Shown here piece by piece: positions 12,527-23,418 of a stretch of DNA of 64,000 nucleotides. Made by a program: the position numbers and the translations under genes. The notes under the pieces were generated by a model. The model had not been told where the DNA came from. It was given only the letters and a program-made list of their open reading frames with translations, and ran no database searches. Every line of letters begins with the position of its first letter. Position 1 is the stretch's first letter. This DNA comes from Amylostereum areolatum (taxonomy: Eukaryota > Basidiomycota > Agaricomycetes > Russulales > Stereaceae): assembly GCA_012932865.1 (NCBI GenBank), contig SAXG01000067.1, positions 124,001 to 188,000 on the forward strand. Direction: 5' to 3'.

Positions 12527-14024
12527 TACGGGGATTCGCGATCAAGGTCGTCCCAGCTCGCGTGCGACCTCAACTTGGCCTTGTACTTTGTCCAGACGCA
12601 CGCCGACGGCGGGACATCGAGTTTTCAGACTAAGAAGACCCAGCAAATTTGCAACGAGTACACATTCGCATTCTCACAACTCTGTAACTCCCTTGTCCAC
12701 TCGGCTCTCATGGCCCCTCACCACGTTCCCAAGACCGCATATATCCGTACCGGCACCCTGACCTTCCTGCATTCCACTTCGACCCCTCGATCAATCCCAT
12801 CCCTCTCCTTCTCGTCAGCCACAGGGATACTATATTCGGTCCTAATGGCGCGATGATGGCGACCTTTTCCGAGGTCATGGCCCTCTTTCTCTACGACCGT
12901 CCGTTCAAAACGGATCTGGCCGCATGCGCCGCGCGCAGGACATCCCTTTCGTCAAGAGCTAGTCTCTCGAGCATTGTCCTCCGAAACAGCCCGTTAGGGC
13001 GCGGGTGCCATACCAGAAGCTCCTCAAGCGTTCAAGTGCTTCGTCCTCGACGAGCTCAAGACCCGCCCCGAGAAAGCGACGACGAAGGAGAACACCTCCG
13101 CTAGCTCAAGGTCACCAAGTTTTTCCAAAGGCCCAGCTAGATTAGGTCGAGACGCCCTTCACTCCATTCTCACGCAGGAGGCACCTAATCTATTGCCGTC
13201 CCAACGCTCTGGGCTCCTGGACGTCTTCGGCTTTATTTCAGTCGCTATCGAGAACATCATCCTTCGGTACATCAAGAGCATGGTTGACTGGTGGACATGG
13301 TAAGCTGCCGTGTTGTTTGCATGTTTATCTTGTTGCTGATTTATTCGTGTGTAGGGTTGCTACCATCAAGAGCGTAATCCGCCGCGGTGCAGCTGCGAAC
13401 AAAGCAGTCGTCAAGATCACCCATGGTCGCCTCACCCGCCTGGACTTGGAAAGGCTGAGCAAGAGTGCCGGAACGGCTATCTGAAAGACGGTCCGTACTT
13501 GAACGTCACGGAAGCCGTCGCGGGTCTACATTGCTACCGTCCATTGGCCGGAAAGTCGCACATTCACGCCTATGCCGTTACCGTAAGTTTCCGTCGATTC
13601 TCCCGCCAATTCATCTCATGTCCCGTCAGTCCGTTGTTCCACAAGCGCGACACCAAACTTATCGTTCTCGCGCTAGAGAAACTGAAGGAAGCGTACTCCG
13701 CCAAGGTTCGCCTGGAGCTTGCGCTCATCGAGCAGGCTCATGGCAACCCGTATGTGTGCTTGTCGCGCATCATGCGATTGCTGTTGATCCAGCGCGCCTT
13801 CAAGGAGTCGGACATTGAGTCCTTCGACACCTATGGGCAAGCTTATCCCGTGCTACGACATCGAACCTGTGGAGAAGTTTACGGATGCCTACCTGGACCA
13901 GTTCTTGTTGTTCGAGGCCGATAAACGTGGACTGTCCCCCTCCTGGATCAAGTGGTGCCGGGATATCAACAACCTGGCCGATATCTGGGAGACAAGTGAA
14001 GACGAGTGCGATGTCATGATGTAA
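12527..14024 (+). pseudogene. Shattered fragment of splicing factor PRP8
   Basis: PRP8 is the central U5 snRNP protein of the spliceosome. Pieces in PRP8 order are spread over changing frames. HPDLPAFHFDPSINPI lies near 12760-12800. An RRAQDIPFVK / EHCPPKQPVRARVPYQKLLK block lies near 12925-13030, and a VTKFFQ piece near 13110. IENIILRYIKSMVDWWTW is near 13240-13300 and [11 protein letters not shown] near 13425. [22 protein letters not shown] starts near 13630, and [17 protein letters not shown] and [18 protein letters not shown] run to about 14022. Several hundred residues are missing between blocks, with in-frame stops and many frameshifts. The full protein is about 2300 residues, so only part of its N-terminal third is represented. 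It cannot encode a working factor. Confidence 0.85.
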
Positions 14025-17000
14025 TCTGTCTTCACTGGTCAAGTGGACCATGTGGGTCCAATAACCCTAACCCTACTAGCATCCTCGGAACCCTAACCCC
14101 AATCTCAGAATCGCAGACCGACCAAGTCGCTCCCAGCTTCGAGGTGAGATATTCACCACTTCGAATGTGGCAGAAAGTCGTCTTCGAGGACGTCAAGACC
14201 TCGGCTGAACGCTCGCTACTCGCTGCTGGACGACACGTACTCGAAGTATGGGCTCAGCGCGATGGTCCAATCACGAAAACGTTTGGGGAAAGATACAGGA
14301 CGATATCGACATCTCGTAAAGGAACCAAACATCCCCTTCATCTTCTCGCGAGCGGGAACATATCTGGACGAACAACCGCGGCGTCGTCGCTATCCGTCGT
14401 TTGAGCCACCCTGATATGACGGAAGGTTGACGAGCAGCCACACTGGCGAATTTGTTGAGGGCCCCAAAACGGCGATGTGGAAGGATGGCGGCGCGGAGAG
14501 AGGAAGTTGGCGGCGCTGAGCGAGCAAGGTGAAGGTGTTCAAGAGGAACGGATGTAATGCGCGGAGGGCGGAAAGGGCAGCGCGGGCGACGGCTTTCCCT
14601 TGTCTGTGCTCTCAAACCTGATCCATAACTCACTACACGTCCTCCACATCTCCCACCCCCGGAACTATTCTCATTCTCTCCATCTATCATCATGGGCCCA
14701 CCCTCCCGTCCGTTTTCAACTACGTGGAAGCCCAGTCGTGCTCCCCCGAAACCAGCTGGCCCCGTTCGGCTGCCCAGGTCAGTATCTACCTGTTATTGAT
14801 ATGGTGATAATGCTCACTGTTTACAGTGTGATTCCACCGCGCAGGTCTGCCAATGGGCCTCCTACCTCTCCCGCTGTCAAGGAAGGGATCTCGACCCATC
14901 CTTCCACCCCCCGCGCAACCGGTGCAATCCGTGTTGCCAAGCTTCCCAACCGCGAGGGAACTACGTCCACCCCAGTGTGCGATGCAGGGGTGTAGCGTTG
15001 GGGACAGGAGATGTAGAGGGTGGCCAATGTATGTGAGATACGAACAATTGATCTGTTTTTCTTTCTTGCGTGATTTGTACTACAATCCTCGAACCACCGT
15101 TCCCCCGTCCTCGATTTCCCAACGTGCACACTCCAGTGTCCACCTCCACCCTTGTCCCGATGTGCGAACCTCCCCCCCAAGCGTGCCACTGTCCTGAACA
15201 CGCATGCCCCCATCCCAGTGATCACGCCCCCTTTGATTCCCCTCTGCCCTCACTCCCCCTCCCCTCCGCACACGAAACCCACCCTCCCTGCACAAAACCC
15301 GCCCCTCTACAACGCGTGCATCACTTCCCCCCTCGCCAACGCTGACCATCCTCTTGCCCACGTTCCTAGCGGTCGGTCCCGTTGGTGCAGAAAAACGGGC
15401 AAGAGCGTAGCCCCAACGCGGCGCTCCATGTTGCGCCGTGCGATGCACGCGCAGACAAAGGGCGCCGCGTATGGCTGCGTGGGTAGAGATGGGTGTGGCG
15501 CCCGAGTTCGTCGTTGACATAGACAGGCAGTGGGCATCAGGGCGGTGACGATTTTGCACCTGTCGTGCCTGTCGAACGCGCACGGGACTTGCAACGTGCG
15601 TGCGATCATTCGGTGTGCTCGTGGATGGAAAGGGGCGGTAGACGACGGGGTGGGCGACGACGGGGTGGGCGACGACGGGGTGGGGGAAAGTTGTGGACAG
15701 CCATTATCACTCACCTTTTATCCTTCGTCCCTCACCCAGACATCTCCTTGGACATAGAAAATATGTCCCGCCTCTGAACGCGTGCACTTGGTTTGTTGTG
15801 TCAGACATGGTCAGCAGGGCTGGCGCAGCGGGCGCGCGGGCAGTGTTTGATGTTGCTTCTATAGTGGGAGACTGGGTGGCAACGCAAGAGGAGAGGATGG
15901 AGAAGCGGAGACGCAGGAGAGAAAGAGGATGAGCAAGTTACTGTACGGCGAGTCGCGCGCAGACCGCGGGAAACTCAGCGCTCAGCGCTCAGCCCCGAGA
16001 CCCGCCCCGAAGTTTATTCACCCTCGGCACACGCATGCTCTCGCACCGCATCCTCGACCCGCGTCCAACCTCTTCCCTCCCCTCCCTGCCTTTCGGCATT
16101 CTCTTCGCAAATTAGACGATCGGCAAAGGCTCTTTCTGAAGGGGATCCGCGTCGCGGGAGATCGATGACCTAGACGAGAGGTGAGTACTCATTGTGCAGA
16201 ACTTGCTGCATCATCCCGTTTTTCGCACTGTTTTCCTCAAACCGCGTCTCCCTCTCTCTTCGCACCCATCTCTACCCCATTCAACCCGTAAATATTCCCT
16301 TGCCTTCGCCCTTTCTTCTTTTTTCTTCCGTTCTAAATTCTCTGCCTCTGACGAATCTGCAAGGGTCAGGCTGAAAGTGTTTTGGAATCCCCTCCCTCGA
16401 CCACGTGGACAATGTCTTTGACACACGCGTAGGGCGTGCATTCGAGCATATCAAATCAGGCCTCAAACGGGTACGTCATCCGCATTCATGTCCCCCTTCT
16501 TTCCACGACACCACACGACACACTACCACCTATCGCCTCGCCCTCTTCACATCCGCTCTCTCCTGCTCGCTCGCCATTTCTCTCTCTCACGCACACACTC
16601 ACACACGCGCACTCATTGCCGCTTTTCCAGGAAGAAACCCGCCTACCTCAAAAAAGAACGGTTCACCTCTCTTCCCGCTGTCGCCGATCTGGATATCCGA
16701 CGTGGAGGCCAAGCGTATAGTGCTCCACCGACGGGGGCTTGATATATCTAAGTACCCCCCCCCCTTATCATTCTGTTGGTTTGTGACCTTAACAAAGAAC
16801 ACAGCGCGCTGAAGAACATCGTGCGCGTGCACGGGCTCGTCTCCAAGGTTTCGCCAAGGTGTGGACACGCGAGCGTGGATGGGAACGAGCGAGCGTGCAA
16901 CCCCGCAAAGGTAACCGTGTCCGTCTTCGCAGAGTCGTTGTTATAAACATATTTGCGCGCGACAGGTCCAGAAAGCGGTCAACAAGGTATACACGCGTCC

Positions 17001-17424
17001 CGCGGAAACATTCATCGACAGCTTCGGAAACGCGGACCCTTTTGCGTCGACACACAATGGCGCCGACCGCGTCATGCTAACGCCTTCCTCACGCCCCTCT
17101 ACGCGCGACTCTGCGAGGGACCTCGAGGACACGTCCGGCCGCAGGACACCCAGCAATCACCCAGGCCCGTCCGACGTTACAGGGACGAATATCCTGGAGA
17201 TAGGCCTGTCCAGCTCCCCGCCTCCCGTTGTCCACGAACGAGAAGTCACTTCTCATATCCATGCCGCACCACGCTTGCGCAAGACCAGTCATCGCAGCGT
17301 CGCTGCTCAAGATGGCGGAAGACCTTCCCGCCCGAGTGCGCCATCTGTCAGCGACGCGGAATAGCCGCCCGCAGGACATATATCAGCGCGAGGACCAGCA
17401 GCAGCAGGAGCCTTTGCCGTCGTC
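14025..17424. other. Mixed remnants and low-complexity DNA, no clear gene
   Basis: Directly after the PRP8 piece are short telomere-like motifs (CCCTAACCCTA at 14064-14074 and CCCTAACCCC at 14091-14100). A coding-like patch at about 14170-14400 contains VVFEDVKTSAER and, in the next frame, NIPFIFSRAGTYLDEQPRRR; it is unidentified. Three tandem copies of a 15-mer (GACGACGGGGTGGGC) lie at 15641-15685. A poly-C run sits near 16755. Coding-like patches at 16620-17080 have no family I recognise. The rest is C-rich with overlapping open frames on both strands. Confidence 0.4.
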
Positions 17425-18720
17425 ATGTCCCCTCCCCCACCTACCCAGAAACGCTCCGTGTCCCAGCGTCGTCCCATCACACCCGACTCACCCGGATTAC
17501 ATCCTTCAGCCCTTTCGCCTCCGGCCGAGATCGTTCCAGCCCAACTGCGACCGCATGAGGGAGATGTCAAGTATGGGGACAAACCGACGACTCCAGGATC
17601 TGGCGGAGAGGCGGAAGCACCTCAAGTCCTACCTGTCGCGGCTATGGCATCCGGAGACAACCTGCGCACCCCTCCTGCGTCGAATGGTCCATCGGTTCCA
17701 GAGGAGCTCAACGGGCGTGATGCTGCAGAAGTGGACGAAGAACCACTTCTTCCACCAACGGTCGGCGAGAAGCCCCGTCAGCTGCACACACACCCCTCCC
17801 CGGAGGACTATTCCCGTGCCTGTTCCCAGCGCCGCGGCAAAGGCCTCGAGAAGACTGTCCCCGAAGACGTCGTCGACGTCGCCCAGAAAACCATCCCAAA
17901 CCCCTACCCCCTCCTCCGCCACCTCCAAGAACCCGACCTCCTCGCCGGCCTGCTCACCTTCCTCACCTTCTACGACTGGCTCGTGCTCTGGGCCGTCAAC
18001 AAGGAGAACACGCACGCGCTCCAGCACAAGCGCTACCTGCGCGAGGTCGTGCTCGAGCGCTTCCTGGGGCCCGTCGGGTACACGCGTTGGCGCCCGGACG
18101 CGCTCGAAGCGCTCCCGCTCTCATTGAAGGAGCTGCATGCGTATATGCGCGGGGTCGGCATGCCCACGCACACCTACGCCCAGATCGCGAACCAGCTCAT
18201 GTTCGGCGCGCCGCAGGAGTCCGTCGCGGAGCTTCACAAGAGGATGAAGAAGGTCACCCGGGCGTACTCGCGCGTTGTGCTCAGGTTGTGCGGGCAGGCG
18301 GAGGCGGAGGCGGTGGGTACGGCGCGGCGGGCGATGGCTTCTCCATCGACGGAGCGCGTGGGGCGGCATCATAACCAGGGTCCACCGCCAACATGGAGCA
18401 GCGGAGCAGCATCCCAGTCACCTCGACGGATGATGTCGCGTCAGTCCAGCCGTGCGCCCTCCCCGACAAATTCGGCGTGGTCGCACAGCAACGCGCACGG
18501 GACGTCATCTACAGAGCATGGGCCCTCGACTCTGGTGTCGTCGGCGTCGACCTTGCGGTTTGCCTCGCCTCTCTTCCGGCCCCGGCGCGCCCCGCTCCTG
18601 CGCATGTTTGTACCTTCGCTCGAGGGCGACTGGTTGTCGGACGCTGCGATCGTCGAGTGCGAGAACGAGCTGAGGAAGGCGGGCGTGGCGCAGCTTATGC
18701 GGCCTGGGGAAGACATCTAA
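17425..18720 (+). CDS. Basidiomycete protein with F-box-like region, possibly C-terminally truncated
   Basis: An ATG-started frame of 431 codons. Residues 1-150 are Pro/Ser-rich and disordered. About residues 155-250 hold a helical block, PYPLLRHLQEPDLLAGLLTF then FYDWLVLWAVNKENTHALQ, then LREVVLERFLGPVGYTRW, resembling an F-box-like region of a conserved basidiomycete family. Another Ser-rich stretch follows, then MFVPSLEGDWLSDAAIVECE and a stop soon after MRPGEDI. From memory, family members run about 200 residues further, so the C-terminus appears lost, in line with the broken genes on both sides. No function is assigned. Confidence 0.6.
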   Translation: MSPPPPTQKRSVSQRRPITPDSPGLHPSALSPPAEIVPAQLRPHEGDVKYGDKPTTPGSGGEAEAPQVLPVAAMASGDNLRTPPASNGPSVPEELNGRDAAEVDEEPLLPPTVGEKPRQLHTHPSPEDYSRACSQRRGKGLEKTVPEDVVDVAQKTIPNPYPLLRHLQEPDLLAGLLTFLTFYDWLVLWAVNKENTHALQHKRYLREVVLERFLGPVGYTRWRPDALEALPLSLKELHAYMRGVGMPTHTYAQIANQLMFGAPQESVAELHKRMKKVTRAYSRVVLRLCGQAEAEAVGTARRAMASPSTERVGRHHNQGPPPTWSSGAASQSPRRMMSRQSSRAPSPTNSAWSHSNAHGTSSTEHGPSTLVSSASTLRFASPLFRPRRAPLLRMFVPSLEGDWLSDAAIVECENELRKAGVAQLMRPGEDI

Positions 18721-19137
18721 TGCGGCACAAACCCCGCTTGTCGTGGCCGATTTCGTATACCGAGTGGTACGTCGTTTGTTCCCCTAGGTTGTGCGACAAT
18801 GAATGAGGGAAACTGACGTTTGGCGTTGGATAGAGTTCTCAAATATCAATGCCAACCCGGACAAGACGGCGCTTCTGCTGCACAGCGAAGCGAACCTCGT
18901 CGGGGCACTTAAGGTATGCCGTCCCGATTTCTCCTCGCGATCGATAATGACCCTGCTTACCATGTTAGGCTTCCCTCGTGGACGCGTTCTCTCCATTCGG
19001 GTCAACACGGTGAACAGCACCCCGAGGCCCAACAGTGTTCGCGAGATGATGCAGGGGGAGGTACCGCTGCCTTTGAGTGTTCGAGGGTTGATGGCAGTCG
19101 ACGCACCAGGGATCGCGTTCGAAGGTCAAGATGAACT
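18721..19137. other. Unidentified exon-like fragments
   Basis: A coding-like patch, ANPDKTALLLHSEANLVGALK, ends at a good donor (18914) and resumes after an acceptor at 18967-18968 with ASLVDAFSPFG, then soon hits a stop. Another frame continues with VREMMQGEVPLPLSVRGLM and meets the TrpRS remnant. Probably another decayed gene fragment, source unknown. Confidence 0.35.
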
Positions 19138-20029
19138 TAGAAAAGCCAGGGAAGCCGTTTTCCTTGTATAGGGGACGAGGGCCTAGCAGCGATGGCATGC
19201 ATCTGGGGGTACATGATACACCTGACGATCACAAAGTGCGTCTGCATCACTCTATGCCCCTTTCACGATCCTGATCGCGCACCTAGATGGCTTCAGGACG
19301 GTTTCGACGTGCCGCTCGTCATTCAACTGACAGGTTTGTCCCCTCCCTATTTCTCGCGTCGAGGAGCCCCACCGAACACCGACGAAACAGACGACGAAAG
19401 TTTCCTGTTCAAGCACGAGCTCACGCCAGAGAAACCCCACAAATTCGCGTTCCAGAACGCGAAGGACACCTTCGTGGTCGGGTACAAGCTCGAAAACATG
19501 TTCATCTTTAGCGACTACGATCGCCTCGGCGGCGCGCTCTACAGCAACGCATCCAAAATATCACGGCAGATCACGATCAACCAGGCGAGGCCACGTTTGG
19601 CTTTGGAGATTCGGGCGTCTGCTCCTCAAATAGCGTCTACTTCCCGTGGAATACTGACCTCCTCCAGCGACAACATCGGGAAGATCCACTTTGCCGCGAT
19701 TCAAGCCGCGCCCTCTTTCTCCAACTCCTTCCCGCACGTCTTCGGCGAGGCGTCGAATATCGTGAGCCTCATCCCCTGCATGATCGACCAGGACACGTAC
19801 TTCCGCTTCACGCGTGACATCGCGCAGAAGCTCAAGCACCCCAATCCGACGCTCTTGCAATCCAAGTTTCTCCCTACGCTCCCGGGTTCGGCGGGGGCAG
19901 GGAGACGGAGGAGACGCATCGGAGGCTAGCCTGGATGTAGACACGCAGTACCAGTATCTGCGTTTCTTCTTGGACGACGACGAGGTTGAAAAGCTCGCGG
20001 CGGTGCGTGTTTTCTCTGTTCGCTTCTGA
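19138..20029 (+). pseudogene. Degenerate cytosolic tryptophanyl-tRNA synthetase
   Basis: TrpRS charges tRNA-Trp using two class I signatures, HIGH and KMSKS. Recognisable blocks are GRGPSSDGMHLG, FDVPLVIQLT, DDESFLFKHEL, DNIGKIHFAAIQAAPSFSNSFP and LIPCMIDQDTYFRFTRDIA, then QYQYLRFFLDDDE. Two introns still have clean borders (donor after ACAAA near 19235; intron inside VIQLT-DDE). Lesions: one extra base right after MHLG (about 19206-19212) destroys the HIGH motif frame, and another frame slip falls near ITINQAR. The whole KMSKS region is deleted between LLQSKFLPTLPG and a GGGRETEETHRR-like stretch, followed by one more shift. The ATP-binding site is therefore lost on both sides. The real gene must be elsewhere. 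Confidence 0.85.
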
Positions 20030-21829
20030 GAGCTATTGGTATTGACTAGGGTCTATAGGACTACGTAGGGCGCTAGCTCTTGCGTCGGGCGTGCCCCGCG
20101 GAACACGATGCCTCCACAAAGCGTTCTCGCTGACGCCTGCCCCAAGGGACGTGAATGTAGGCCAAGGCAAGGCAACATTTAGCCTCGCGATGGGTCCCTT
20201 TAGCCCGATAGGTGTCTTGTTCGACGCCCGGTTGTCTTCAATCGGGCTTTCGTCAGACTGTAATCGGGCCGCCTTAACCGCTGATCCGGGGTACGTGCTC
20301 AATCCGCGATACACCGCCGGCCCAAACTGAGGCTCAGTCGGTTCTTCTAGCCTAGCATGACTCGACCATCGAGGCTGCCGATGGATGCTTGGACCGAAAA
20401 AGACTGGTAATATTATGCTCATATCCTGATCAAAATGTAATGCAATCATGTTTGAATTGGTCTAAAATTGTGCGGAAACTGTGATTAAAGCGTTGATAAG
20501 ATGCACCGTATCTCCTTCAGCTAAATCCTACAGAAATTCATAATATTGCAGTGCTTAGGGTACAATTTAGCACTCTGCTAACATCCATAACTTCCTGCAT
20601 TGTGAAAATGCTGATAGAATATGAGCCGTGTATTCTGAATAAAAATTCAGGGTTTCCCCATGAACAAAGCTCTGAATATGTTGAAAGTATCATCCACCAT
20701 GTTAGCAGAGAGGTTATGATACTCAAATCAAGAATCTCTCTCTGATATTTACATGATTTCTACGGTGTGCCAAATTCTGTGGCTTAAGATCTTGTTTCCA
20801 TTTCATATATGTCCATATGATGGATATACTCTTTGTTTGATCAGAAGAAAATGCTAATCACATGGTATAGGATACTGAGATTATTCTTAGCATTTCATCT
20901 CTGCTAAGATGCTGATTCGCATTTTGAAAGTCATCAGGCTTTTGCTCTCCTCGAAATTGTTTTGATATTATGAAAATTATGTGCAGATAAATCACCATTT
21001 TATCCAGCTAAAATTGTGCTTTGTACCCAGTGTGATGCATAAGCATGATAAATCCGAAGGCGCTCTCGGTATAAATGTGCGTATTTCCTCCGCACCTCCT
21101 CCTACTCATGGATTTGACTCCGTCGCTTCACAGAGTTTCCGTGTACATATTTCGACGCTATACAATCACGCTATGTTAACAATATCAACATACCGCCAAT
21201 TTTTGCGAACAGACATCGTTCCCTCAATAGTCGACGGTCAAGACGTAACAGCATCCCCAGAACAGTCTTCCGAAAGTATAACAAGGTAGGGTTTGCGTTT
21301 GAGTCAGAGTGTGTGAAAACTCACCACTATCTCCAGCCATGTTTGCCCTTGCGGGGTGGCCTCATGATCTATGATCAAGGTTCATACCCATAAGATACTT
21401 CGCAGCACCTTTTCATCCGGTTTTCATCCTCTGGACGCTCCTCAGGACCATATATATCGACAATCCTCCGTGCGGAGTACGATCCCGTTATAACTGAAAG
21501 TAAGTGCATCGCTCCGGTTAACATTCTTGTCGGTTGCGTTCTTATCGTTTCGCAGGTGGTGCATGTGAGTACGCCGTTGTAGGTCGTCTGGCGCAAACAC
21601 ATACTCTTCCGCTGTTGTCATCGGGGAGAAAGCTGGACTCGTCACCGCGGAGGAGCTGGGCATCGACGGTATCTGAGTGGACGTAAATCTTGTTTGTTCT
21701 TCTTCTGCGCATTTGTCTCACTTTACACTCAGCTTCATAGTTTGCGATGACACTAGTACGGAGTGAGTTTTCTCGTCGATATGGTATTGATCAACTTATT
21801 GACGATGGTACCGCCAGATCCTGCTTGGA
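20030..21829. other. AT-rich island, no gene seen
   Basis: From about 20,400 to 21,060 the base composition shifts sharply to AT-rich, unlike the GC-rich flanks. Short words recur (GCTAA, GCTGAT, TCTGCTAA). Open frames of 60-80 codons have no coding character. I see no transposase, tRNA or rRNA. From 21,100 on the composition returns to normal, still without a gene. Confidence 0.4.
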
Positions 21830-22507
21830 CGCGCCCAGCGCTAGCCAACAGGATTAACACCCCGATCGACAACGCCAACCGGCCGTGGTTCTGGATCATC
21901 ACATCTTTTATCCCTACCTCCCTCCCGAGACGGCGATAGATGAAATGAGGTCAGCTTTCTCTGGGACACCGCGCTTGACCGACGAGGCGCGCCATTTGCC
22001 GCCGTAGCCGTCGTACCCATCGCCGAGCTCTTCCACGGCGACAATGCCAGAAAAGTTCCCAGAAGCCTTCCCCAAGCCGCCCGTCGCAAACGTCGCGGCG
22101 ATGAACGTCGCCTACGGCGGGTGGAACATGAACGTTGAACGTCGACCGCCTCTTCTTCGCCAACGGTCAACGTGCGTCCCACCCCTTTACCCTTCCCCCC
22201 TTCCTCTTTCTTTTCCCCGCCTGGTGAAGCTGCTGATGCGTGTCCTCGCGCAGGCGATCCCTGGCGCGGCGGTCCAGTCTCCGCCGAAGGCCTCAATCCT
22301 CCAGGTACTCCCGTCGCGAACATCGACTTCAGCGACGGCTTTCACAGCTCGGACCTGATCACCGCGAACGCACTTGTCGATACCACCGTGTTGGGGGTGG
22401 AGAAGGCAGGTCTCGCGTTGATAAATGCGTGGGTCGAGGAGTGGAAGCTCGCGCATGAAGTTCGGGCGCGGACGCGCGTTGGGGTCGTTGTTGGTAAAGA
22501 TGCGTAG
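21830..22507 (+). pseudogene. C-terminal fragment of an S28 serine peptidase
   Basis: This copies the last third of the intact peptidase downstream at 23,419. INTPIDNANRPWFWI matches TNTSIDNALRSWSWI there. Then come FPEAFPKPPVANVAAMNVAYGGWNMNV, DPWRGGPVSAEGLNPPGTPVANI and SDGFHSSDL, with the catalytic-His context. It ends KDA-stop at 22507, like KDV-stop in the intact gene. The donor before DPW is retained. The CNEVGFLQ exon is missing or unreadable, frames shift near 21,960-22,040, and no N-terminal two thirds or catalytic Ser exists upstream. It is a tandem duplicate that lost its front end. Confidence 0.8.
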
Positions 22508-23331
22508 GTGGGGGGGCGATACTTTGGATGTATGGTGAGCTGTGTACAGAAGTGTGGGCGGAATATACGAAACGTCGAGTCTTTGACTGTCCTCCAGTGC
22601 GCGCGCACATCCTCAGAGATCCCCGTGTGGCGCGTCCGACATTCGTGGTATAGCCACGCTCGCCCTGCCTGTGTCATTCATGAACGTTCACTTCAAGGAT
22701 TGTCTGATTGTTTCGTGGTGCTCGAGACCGAGACCGGAGTGCGAGCGTGGTAAAGTCGGACGTGGTAGATCGGTTCACACTCTACCGTTACACATTCTCT
22801 CTCCACAGACATCTCTCAGGGGAGAGCCCTGGGCCTGATGGACTTTGTAGCCAGCCCTCGGTGTGGACAATAATGTAAGGGTGGTCAGCGACGGAGACCA
22901 CGGAGACTGAAGGGAAACGTAACGTCAGACGTACGGTTTGCATAAACACGGTGTTGGTTTTGTAGCCGTGGGAAAGTGTCTGAAGCGACTTTTGAAATTC
23001 ACGGCACGTACTGTACCTTCTTCACCGTGACCGACTCTGCAGTGACTATCCTTTCCTCATCTCCGTTCCCTGATATTCCTCTGGTCCTTCCTACACCACG
23101 TTCTCACATATGACATGGATGAACGCAAAGGCGAAGACATGACTTCTTGTACGCTCCCACCCCGACGTGGGCCCTTACGTCTCGCGATATACAAATAATA
23201 CCACCGGTGTGTCTTCATGAACGGCGGAGGTCGCTGCCAATTCAAATCACGGTCGACCTGACGCGTCGCTGTCCTGACAGACTTTCCGGGTTCGCTTCAG
23301 GGTCGATGTGCCTTCGCCAGTGCAGCGAGGG
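22508..23331. other. Promoter-side spacer of the S28 gene
   Basis: No gene recognised. The stretch separates the dead S28 fragment from the intact gene and is likely to hold its upstream control region. Confidence 0.35.
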
Positions 23332-23340
23332 TATATAAAG
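23332..23340 (+). promoter_or_regulatory. TATA box of the S28 peptidase gene
   Basis: TATATAAAG lies 79 bases before the start codon and is the only strong TATA match close to it. Transcription probably starts near 23,365. Confidence 0.6.
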
Positions 23341-23418
23341 TTTAAAACCACGGCCTGGGCGAAAGGTGCGCTCAGTGTACAGCTGTCTTCCTTCCACAGG
23401 CTCACACAAAACTGCAAC

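Noticed and set aside
15080..15714. Several overlapping 120-167-codon frames
   Set aside because: High-GC DNA with open frames on both strands and no domain or conserved splice pattern.
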